Of a stretch of 43,972 nucleotides of DNA, positions 38,679 to 43,972 are shown one piece after another. The translations under genes were made by a program, and so were the position numbers. Origin of the DNA: Streptomyces albicerus (GTDB taxonomy: Bacteria; Actinomycetota; Actinomycetes; Streptomycetales; Streptomycetaceae). Position 1 is the stretch's first letter. The number at the start of each line of letters is the position of its first letter. Below the pieces are notes generated by a model. The model was given only the letters and a program-made list of their open reading frames with translations. It searched no databases and was not told the origin of the DNA. The stretch is from assembly GCF_008905045.1 (NCBI RefSeq), contig NZ_VWMY01000024.1:51113-95084 (forward strand), written 5' to 3'.

Positions 38679-39579
38679 GGTGCACCTCCGTGGCGCAGAT
38701 CTCGTAACCGAACCACTTGTTGATCGCCAGCATCGGTTCGTTGCCGGAGTCGTTTCCCGTGAACGCCTCCGTGAAGCCGGCGGCACGGGCGCGGTGCAGG
38801 GAGTCGTTCTTGGCGAGTTTGGCGAGGCCGCGGCCGCGGTGGGCACGGGCGGTGCCCGTCATCACGGTGCCGTAGCGGGTGCCGCCGTCGGTGCGGGCGG
38901 CGCTGAACGCGGCGGGTCGGCCGTCGACCACCGCGACCGAGGTCAGCTCGTGACTGAGGAGGGGGTGATGCCAGGTTTCCCTGAGCCAGGCCTCGTAGTC
39001 CGTGAACTCATGGTCGATGTCGCTCGGTTCGTCCGCCAGCGTCTCCGCGTCCAGGCCGAACAGGGGGCGCGGGTCGTCCGCGAAGTCCGCGCCCGTGCGC
39101 AGTTCGACGCCCGCGGGCGGCTCCTGGAGTGGCGGCAGCGTGCCGTTCACCAGGTCCAGGCGGAGGAAGTGCGCGGAGCGGCTCGCACGATAGCCGCGCT
39201 TCTGGGCGAAGGCACGGTTCGCGGGCTTGTCCAGGACCCACGAGAAGAGCTTCTTCGCGTCCAGGGCGGCGAGGTGCTCTTCGGCGGTCCTCACGAGCAG
39301 GGAGCCCGCGCCGCGGCCCTGGCGGTCCGGGCGTACGAACACGTACAGGTAGCCCTGGCCGGGTTGCGGGCTGTCGTACACGATGCCGATGTCGGCCCTG
39401 CCGATGAGTTCGCCGTCCTCCTCGGCCACCAGCGGCCGGGCGTGGGCGTCGGGGTGGGCGTTCGCGACGTCGTAGGCGACGGACTTGGAGGTGGAGAGCA
39501 TGAAGGGGCACGCCAGGTGCCGAACGCGGGCGAAGTCCTCGGCGTCTCCCGCGCGGAAGTCGCGGACAGTCACAGTCAT
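38659..39579 (-). CDS. Double-domain GNAT acetyltransferase
   Basis: 306 aa with two GNAT folds. The first has VRPDRQGRGAGSLLVRTAEEH (motif A, intact R-x-x-G-x-G). The second has GTARAHRGRGLAKLAKNDSL with the same motif, then the NEPMLAINKWFGYE segment. Tandem GNATs of this kind include mycothiol synthase and antibiotic-modifying enzymes, but the substrate here is unknown. The gene overlaps the DUF402 gene by 20 bases and is divergent from a GntR regulator about 70 bp away, which may control it. Confidence 0.87.
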   Translation of the reverse strand: MTVTVRDFRAGDAEDFARVRHLACPFMLSTSKSVAYDVANAHPDAHARPLVAEEDGELIGRADIGIVYDSPQPGQGYLYVFVRPDRQGRGAGSLLVRTAEEHLAALDAKKLFSWVLDKPANRAFAQKRGYRASRSAHFLRLDLVNGTLPPLQEPPAGVELRTGADFADDPRPLFGLDAETLADEPSDIDHEFTDYEAWLRETWHHPLLSHELTSVAVVDGRPAAFSAARTDGGTRYGTVMTGTARAHRGRGLAKLAKNDSLHRARAAGFTEAFTGNDSGNEPMLAINKWFGYEICATEVHHVRELG

Positions 39580-39650
39580 GACGTCGCACGCTACGCGTGA
39601 GGCGTGGCAGGGTGCCTCTCATTTTCCCTCCGGTGCGGGACAATCGCTGC

Positions 39651-40025
39651 GTGACGTTGAAGATCGACATCGATGACGAGGCGGGGGTCGCGCCCTACGA
39701 GCAGGTGCGCGCCCAGATTTCCGAGCAGGCGCGGGCCGGGGCGCTGCCGGTGGGGTACCGGCTGCCGACCGTGCGGGGGTTGGCCGAGGAGCTCGGACTC
39801 GCCGCCAATACGGTCGCCAAGGCGTACCGGGCACTTGAGTCGGACGGGGTCATCGAGACTCGGGGGCGCAACGGGACGTTTGTCGCTGCCGCGGGGGATG
39901 CGGCTTCCCGGGAAGCGGCCGCTGCCGCGCAGGCCTACGCGGAGCGTGTCCGACGGCTCGGGCTGGCCGAGTCCGCCGCCCTCGACGCGGCTCGGGATGC
40001 GCTGCGCGCGGCGTACGGGGACTGA
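39651..40025 (+). CDS. GntR-family regulator (YtrA-like, short)
   Basis: 124 aa from the GTG at 39651. The winged helix covers about 10-78: PYEQVRAQISEQARAGALPVG, then LPTVRGLAEELGLAANTVAKAYRALE and a beta wing VIETRGRNGTFVA. Only a ~45-residue helical tail follows, so it is the short YtrA type with no separate ligand domain. These often repress divergent or downstream transporter or acetyltransferase genes. The divergent GNAT is the nearest candidate target. Confidence 0.88.
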   Translation: MTLKIDIDDEAGVAPYEQVRAQISEQARAGALPVGYRLPTVRGLAEELGLAANTVAKAYRALESDGVIETRGRNGTFVAAAGDAASREAAAAAQAYAERVRRLGLAESAALDAARDALRAAYGD

Positions 40026-40050
40026 GCGCTCCGCGGGGCACGGTGATTCA

Positions 40051-40190
40051 CCTGCGGGCCGGTGGGGCTGGTCGCGCAGTTCCCCGCGCCCCTTACGGGG
40101 CGCGGTGGTGAAGCTGCGGGCCGGTAGGGGGTCGCGCCCACGCGGCGGAGCCGCAGATTGATACAGCCCCGCGCCTCTTACGGGGCGCGG
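40051..40190. repeat. Dispersed intergenic repeat, copy E (two tandem units)
   Basis: Two consecutive units. The first has CCTGCGGGCCGG, GGGGCTGGTCGCGCAGTTCC and a perfect 9-bp hairpin. The second has GCTGCGGGCCGG, GTCGCGCCCACGCGGCGGAG, CCGCAG and a second imperfect hairpin that includes the DUF72 stop codon. It fills the gap between the convergent GntR and DUF72 genes. Confidence 0.88.
40084..40105. terminator. Repeat-borne hairpin terminator
   Basis: CCGCGCCCC-TTAC-GGGGCGCGG, a perfect 9-bp stem with a tetraloop inside repeat copy E, between convergent genes. Confidence 0.75.
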
Positions 40191-40948
40191 AGGCGTCGTG
40201 GTGTGCGGGTGACGGTCAGGTCCGCTGCTGTCGCGGCCCGTGCGAAGACCGTTGCGTCCAGGGCCGCCGCGGCATGCGGATCATTGTTGAAGTAGGCGTA
40301 CACGTCGCGATCGTCGGGCCAGGTGTCCGCGATCCGCTGTGCCCAGGTGGTCAGGGACTGCCGGCCGTAGTGCGGCCACCGCCGGGCGCGTCCGACGTGG
40401 AAGCGCACATAGCCCCAGTCGGTCGTCCGCCACAGTGGAGTCACCGGCCGGGCCCGGACGTCGGCCCAGCACAGCGCGGCGCCCCGTGCTTCGAGCACCT
40501 CGCGCACCTCGGGCGTCCACCAGGAGTCGTGACGCGGTTCGACCGCGACCCGGGTGTCGGCGGGGAAGCATCCGAGACAGTCGTCGAGGAGACCGGGGTC
40601 GACGCGCAGGGTGGGCGGGAGCTGGAGCAGCACGGGTCCGAGTCGGTCGCCGAGTCCGGCGGCGTGGCTCATCAGCCGCTGCACCGGCTCCTCGGGATCC
40701 CGCAGGCGCTTGATGTGGGTCAGATAGCGGCTCGCCTTGACGGCGACGACGAAGCCCGACGGTGTGCGCTCCCGCCATGTCTTGAAGGTCTCCTGGGACG
40801 GCAGCCGGTAGAAGGCGTTGTTGATCTCGACCGTGGCGAACCGCTCCGCGTACTCCTCCAGCCAGCGCCGCATGGGCACCCCGGCCGGGTACACGACGCC
40901 GCGCCAGTCCTTGTACTGCCACCCCGATGTGCCGACGAACAGGGTCAT
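40178..40948 (-). CDS. DUF72 domain protein
   Basis: 256 aa; ATG at 40948. The DUF72 (YecE-like) TIM-barrel is recognised from FVGTSGWQYKDWRGVVYPAG at the N-terminus, FATVEINNAFYRLPSQETFKTW, VAVKASRYLTHIKRL, PVLLQLPP, AVEPRHDSWW and YAYFNNDPHAAAALDA. The family is widespread and its activity is not established. The last three residues and stop come from the dispersed repeat. Three 28-bp tandem repeats lie directly upstream. Confidence 0.9.
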   Translation of the reverse strand: MTLFVGTSGWQYKDWRGVVYPAGVPMRRWLEEYAERFATVEINNAFYRLPSQETFKTWRERTPSGFVVAVKASRYLTHIKRLRDPEEPVQRLMSHAAGLGDRLGPVLLQLPPTLRVDPGLLDDCLGCFPADTRVAVEPRHDSWWTPEVREVLEARGAALCWADVRARPVTPLWRTTDWGYVRFHVGRARRWPHYGRQSLTTWAQRIADTWPDDRDVYAYFNNDPHAAAALDATVFARAATAADLTVTRTPRRLRAP

Positions 40949-40980
40949 ACACCCATCAAAGCACCGGCGGAGACGCGCGA

Positions 40981-41064
40981 CCTCCGGGCACGTACGGACA
41001 GGACGCGACCTCCGGGCACATACGGACAGGAGCCGGCCTCCGGGCACGTACGGACAGGAGCCGA
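40981..41064. repeat. Three tandem 28-bp repeats upstream of the DUF72 gene
   Basis: CCTCCGGGCACGTACGGACA with an eight-base variable joint recurs at 40981, 41009 and 41037. The units differ at two or three bases. The repeats end 32 bases upstream of the DUF72 start on its coding strand, so they occupy its likely promoter. Confidence 0.9.
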
Positions 41065-41132
41065 CGGGCTCGGTGGGCCGGCTCAGCCCGCTCGTCGGCT
41101 ACAGATCTCGGCGGCCCAGGCGACCTCGGCGG

Positions 41133-42227
41133 CTACAGATACAGACCCGAGTCCGCCGTGGTCCGCGGGTCCGGGACCGACGTCGGCGTGGTGCCCCGGC
41201 GCAGCGCGTACAGCTCCGCCAGCGTTGCTCCCTCGCGGCCCAGGCCCTCCTCCGTGCCGAGCCAGGCAGCGGACTCGCGGCGGGTGAGGGGGCCGACCTC
41301 GATGCGGGCGAGGCAGCGGCCCGGGCGGACGACGGCCGGGTGGAGGCGCTCCAGGTCCTCGTTCGTGGTCACGCCCACCAGGACGTTGCGGCCCTGGCCC
41401 AGCAAGCCGTCCGTGAGGTTGAGCAGGCGTGAGAGCGCCTGGCCGGCCGTGTGCTTGGCCTCGCCGCGGATCAGCTCGTCGCAGTCCTCCAGCAGGAGCA
41501 GCCGCCAGCGGCCCTTGCCCGTGCTGTCGTCCTCGCCGATCGCGATGTCCATCAGATAGCCGACGTCGGAGAACAGGCGCTCCGGGTCCAGGACGCAGTC
41601 GACCTGGCACCAGTCCCGCCACGAGCGCGCCAGCGTACGGAGCGCCGACGTCTTGCCCGTACCGGGCGGACCGTGCAGCAACAGCAGACGGCCCGCGATG
41701 TCCTCCGGCGTCGTCTTCATCAGGCCGTCCATCGCGTCCGCCACGGGTGCCGTGTAGTTGGGGCGGACCTCCTCCCACGTACCCGCCGAAATCTGCCGGG
41801 TCGTGCGGTGCGGGCCGCGCCGCGGGGACACGTACCAGAAGCCCATCGTCACGTTCTCCGGCTGCGGTTCGGGCTCGTCGGCCGCGCCGTCCGTGGCCTG
41901 GCCGAGCACCTTCTCGGCGAGCTCCTCGCTGGTTGCGGTGACCGTGACGTCGGCACCCCGGTTCCAGCGCGACACCAGCACCGTCCAGCCGTCGCCCTCG
42001 GCGAGTGTGGCGCTGCGGTCGTCGTCGCGGGCGGACCGCAACACGCGTGCGCCCGGCGGGAGAAGAGTGGCCCCGGACCGTACGCGGTCGATGTTCGCCG
42101 CGTGCGAGTGCGGCTGCTCGCCCGTCGCGAAGCGGCCGAGGAACAGCGCGTCGACGACGTCCGACGGTGAGTCGCTGTCGTCGACGTTGAGCCGGATCGG
42201 CAGAGCGTCGTGTGGGTTCGCAGACAT
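41133..42227 (-). CDS. DUF5925 / AAA-type ATPase
   Basis: 364 aa from the ATG at 42227 (a GTG at 42245 adds six residues). The N-terminal DUF5925 region (about 1-150) contains HSHAANIDRVR and MGFWYVSPRRGPHRTTRQI. The AAA core has Walker A LLHGPPGTGKTS, Walker B RLLLLEDCDELI, sensor-1 asparagine in VGVTTNEDL, and an arginine-finger-type HPAVVRPGR. It resembles BCS1/CbxX-type ATPases in its core. No substrate or partner is evident. It is divergent from the GH39-like gene. Confidence 0.87.
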   Translation of the reverse strand: MSANPHDALPIRLNVDDSDSPSDVVDALFLGRFATGEQPHSHAANIDRVRSGATLLPPGARVLRSARDDDRSATLAEGDGWTVLVSRWNRGADVTVTATSEELAEKVLGQATDGAADEPEPQPENVTMGFWYVSPRRGPHRTTRQISAGTWEEVRPNYTAPVADAMDGLMKTTPEDIAGRLLLLHGPPGTGKTSALRTLARSWRDWCQVDCVLDPERLFSDVGYLMDIAIGEDDSTGKGRWRLLLLEDCDELIRGEAKHTAGQALSRLLNLTDGLLGQGRNVLVGVTTNEDLERLHPAVVRPGRCLARIEVGPLTRRESAAWLGTEEGLGREGATLAELYALRRGTTPTSVPDPRTTADSGLYL

Positions 42228-42435
42228 GCCGCCATGATCCGTCACGTGGACGCCCCGTGCATCCGGTTTCCGCGTTGCGCCCCCTGTGCCGGCGAGAGTG
42301 CGTGCTGGGCGTCGCGACGCCGCGGAGATCCGTCAGAAGGGCCCTGGCTTCCGGTGTATCCCCTCCGTCCTGTTACAGGGCTGTGGACTACGGAACCTGT
42401 CCTACCGCCGACCACCGCCGTTACTGTTGCCCTTG

Positions 42436-43857
42436 ATGGGACGTCATGGGTGGAATTCGGGGGCTCGGCGGTGGCGACTCACCGCTCTGCTCGGCGTGGG
42501 CGTGGCCGCTCTGGCCCTGGTACTGACCCTGATCAACACGCTGCCCGGGGACACCGGAAGCAAGGCCGGCACGACCCGCGACGGCGACAAGGTGCACGGC
42601 ACGCCGGCCGTACCCCCGCCGGAGACGAAACCGGACGTCGGCTGGGGCTTCACCCACACCCAGTTCAGCGCCGACGAGGGCCCCGGCGCCGCCTCGAAGC
42701 GGGTGGAGGAACGCCTCGGCGAGCAGCCCCTGCCGCAGATCCAGCACATCATGGGCTGGGGTTCGAGCAACCCCGAGCCGGTCAAGGGGCGGTACGACTT
42801 CGAGGACATGGACCGCCGGATCGACTTCGTCCGCAAGACGGGCGGCACGCCGGTCGTCACGCTGTGCTGCGCCCCGGACTGGATGAAGGGCGGCACGCCC
42901 GGCACCGACAAGACCGACTGGAGCCAGGAGGCACTGGAGACGGCGCCGGAGCGTGCCCACTACAAGGACTACGCCGCGCTCGCCGCGACCGTCGCCAAGC
43001 GCTATCCGGACGTACGCCACTTCATCGTCTGGAACGAGTTCAAGGGCTTCTGGAACGATGCCGAGGCCCGCTGGGACTACGAGGGCTACACCGAGCTGTA
43101 CAACCTCGTGTACAAGGCGCTGAAGAAGGTCAACGAGGACATCCAGGTCGGCGGGCCCTATCTCGTGATGGACAGCCTCGACCCGCGCCAGAAGGAAGAC
43201 GCGTCGACGACGCTGAAGGGCGCCTGGGGCTCCGCGGACCAGCGGGTTCTCGACGCGTTCGACTACTGGAACAAGAACAAGACGGGCGCGGACTTCGTCG
43301 TCGTCGACGGGTCCAGCTACACCAAGGACGACGACCTGCTGCCCGACGAGTTCGCGGCCACCGCCAAGTTCACGGCGATCAGCCGCTGGGTGCGTGAGCG
43401 GACCGGCGAGCTGCCGCTGTGGTGGGCCGAGTACTACGTCGAACCGGCCGACGCCGACGACGAACGCGAAGGCTGGTCCGAGCCGCACCGCGTCGCCGTG
43501 CAGGCCTCCGGCATGATCGCGATGGCCCGCGGCGGCACCACCTCCGCCTTCTACTGGAACCCGGAGAACGAGAAGGGCGCCACCTGCGCCGGCTGCCTGT
43601 GGACCCCGACCGACCGCGCCTCGGGCGGCAAGGCCCTGCCGATGCTCGACCTCGTCTCCCGCTTCGGCAAGGAGTTCCCGGCCGGCACCACGTACGAGCA
43701 GGTCTCCGTCGCCGAGGACGACGTGCCCAACGTACGGGTTCTCGCCGACGACAAGGCGGTCCTGGTGGTGAACATCCTCGACCGGAAGATCAGCGCGAAC
43801 GTCGACGGGAAGCGGTTCGAGATGGGCGCGTACGAGGTGAAGTGGCTTACGCGGTAA
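42436..43857 (+). CDS. Membrane-anchored GH39-like glycoside hydrolase
   Basis: 473 aa from the ATG at 42436. One N-terminal transmembrane anchor (LTALLGVGVAALALVLTLIN) is followed by an extracellular TIM-barrel beginning near VGWGFTHTQFSADEG. The general acid/base candidate is E in FIVWNEFKGFW (NE pair of clan GH-A). The nucleophile candidate is E in LPLWWAEYYVEP. Two cysteines pairs (CC, CAGC) are unusual for such barrels. It resembles GH39 xylosidase or similar glycosidases; the substrate, possibly a surface or plant polysaccharide, is not shown. No ribosome site precedes the start. Confidence 0.83.
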   Translation: MGRHGWNSGARRWRLTALLGVGVAALALVLTLINTLPGDTGSKAGTTRDGDKVHGTPAVPPPETKPDVGWGFTHTQFSADEGPGAASKRVEERLGEQPLPQIQHIMGWGSSNPEPVKGRYDFEDMDRRIDFVRKTGGTPVVTLCCAPDWMKGGTPGTDKTDWSQEALETAPERAHYKDYAALAATVAKRYPDVRHFIVWNEFKGFWNDAEARWDYEGYTELYNLVYKALKKVNEDIQVGGPYLVMDSLDPRQKEDASTTLKGAWGSADQRVLDAFDYWNKNKTGADFVVVDGSSYTKDDDLLPDEFAATAKFTAISRWVRERTGELPLWWAEYYVEPADADDEREGWSEPHRVAVQASGMIAMARGGTTSAFYWNPENEKGATCAGCLWTPTDRASGGKALPMLDLVSRFGKEFPAGTTYEQVSVAEDDVPNVRVLADDKAVLVVNILDRKISANVDGKRFEMGAYEVKWLTR

Positions 43858-43905
43858 ACCGCTGAGCCACTAGGCCGCTGGGTGCCCCGCTGGGGTGCGG
43901 TCTTG

Positions 43906-43972
43906 GCTGCGGGGCCGTTGTGGCTGGTCGCGCCCACGCGGCGGAGCCGCATATGTCACGGCCCCGCGCCCC
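43906..43972. repeat. Dispersed intergenic repeat, copy F (cut by window edge)
   Basis: GCTGCGGGGCCG, TGTGGCTGGTCGCGCCCACG, CGGCGGAGCCGCATATGTCAC and GGCCCCGCGCCCC. The closing arm of the terminal hairpin would lie beyond the last base. It starts about 50 bases after the GH39-like stop. Confidence 0.85.

Noticed and set aside
40981..41064. CRISPR array
   Set aside because: The 28-bp units abut one another with no unique spacers, so this is a tandem repeat rather than a CRISPR.
40818..41432. Plus-strand frame through the 28-bp repeats encoding a repetitive RPPGTYGQ-type peptide
   Set aside because: It is the frame through a non-coding tandem repeat and antisense of the DUF72 and AAA genes; no start signal or codon bias.

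Overview
The window is a very GC-rich, gene-dense piece of an actinobacterial chromosome, almost certainly Streptomyces. The grounds are strong third-position GC bias, frequent GTG/TTG starts with GGAGG-type ribosome sites, streptogrisin-type proteases, a second SepF, DUF5685 and I78 proteins, a sortase-anchored AA10 monooxygenase and a non-essential DnaE2. No rRNA, tRNA, CRISPR array, transposase or phage gene was seen. The region looks like conserved core chromosome rather than an island. About 41 protein genes are supported, including a 44-codon gene that is easy to miss.

Layout. (1) 1-7103: an Rpf/LysM wall hydrolase, then a minus-strand transporter operon (zinc-ribbon-like membrane protein, a three-domain LivH-LivM-LivG fusion, LivF). 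It is divergent from two overlapping lipoprotein genes, the second being the solute-binding protein. (2) 7247-16424: a glycosyltransferase pair, an epoxide hydrolase divergent from its likely WYL regulator, a solitary cytochrome oxidase subunit I gene, an I78-type inhibitor, a PAP2 phosphatase and a PIG-V-like mannosyltransferase. (3) 16665-22683: a DHA2 exporter, a glutaryl-CoA-dehydrogenase-like enzyme, a SepF paralogue divergent from a DUF5685 protein with an extremely cysteine-rich tail, and a DUF1684 protein. (4) 22922-27377: two secreted streptogrisin-type proteases flanking an alpha/beta hydrolase and a slipin. (5) 27521-33305: a DUF3533-like membrane protein divergent from an SOS mutagenesis operon, dnaE2 plus a shortened, catalytically defective Y-family protein, with a LexA-type box. 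(6) 33243-38068: cupin/MarR pair with twin palindromic operators, secreted lipase, wall-anchored LPMO, GNAT, small basic protein, and a methyltransferase behind a RecA-NDp (PafBC)-like promoter. (7) 38178-43972: DUF402/GNAT pair, GntR regulator, DUF72, DUF5925 AAA ATPase and a GH39-like membrane-anchored glycosidase.

Two themes stand out. First, DNA damage: a LexA-type box lies before dnaE2 and, 9 kb away, two copies of a PafBC/RecA-NDp-like element lie before a methyltransferase. Second, one dispersed intergenic repeat family (at least six sites) has settled at gene 3' ends. It supplies the stop codons of three genes and has been read through into the C-terminus of the Y-family protein.

The best candidates for something poorly described are the DUF5685 protein with 17 cysteines in its last 51 residues, the fused Liv transporter with a K-to-R Walker A in one ATPase and a roughly 270-residue disordered linker, and the finger-deleted Y-family partner of DnaE2.
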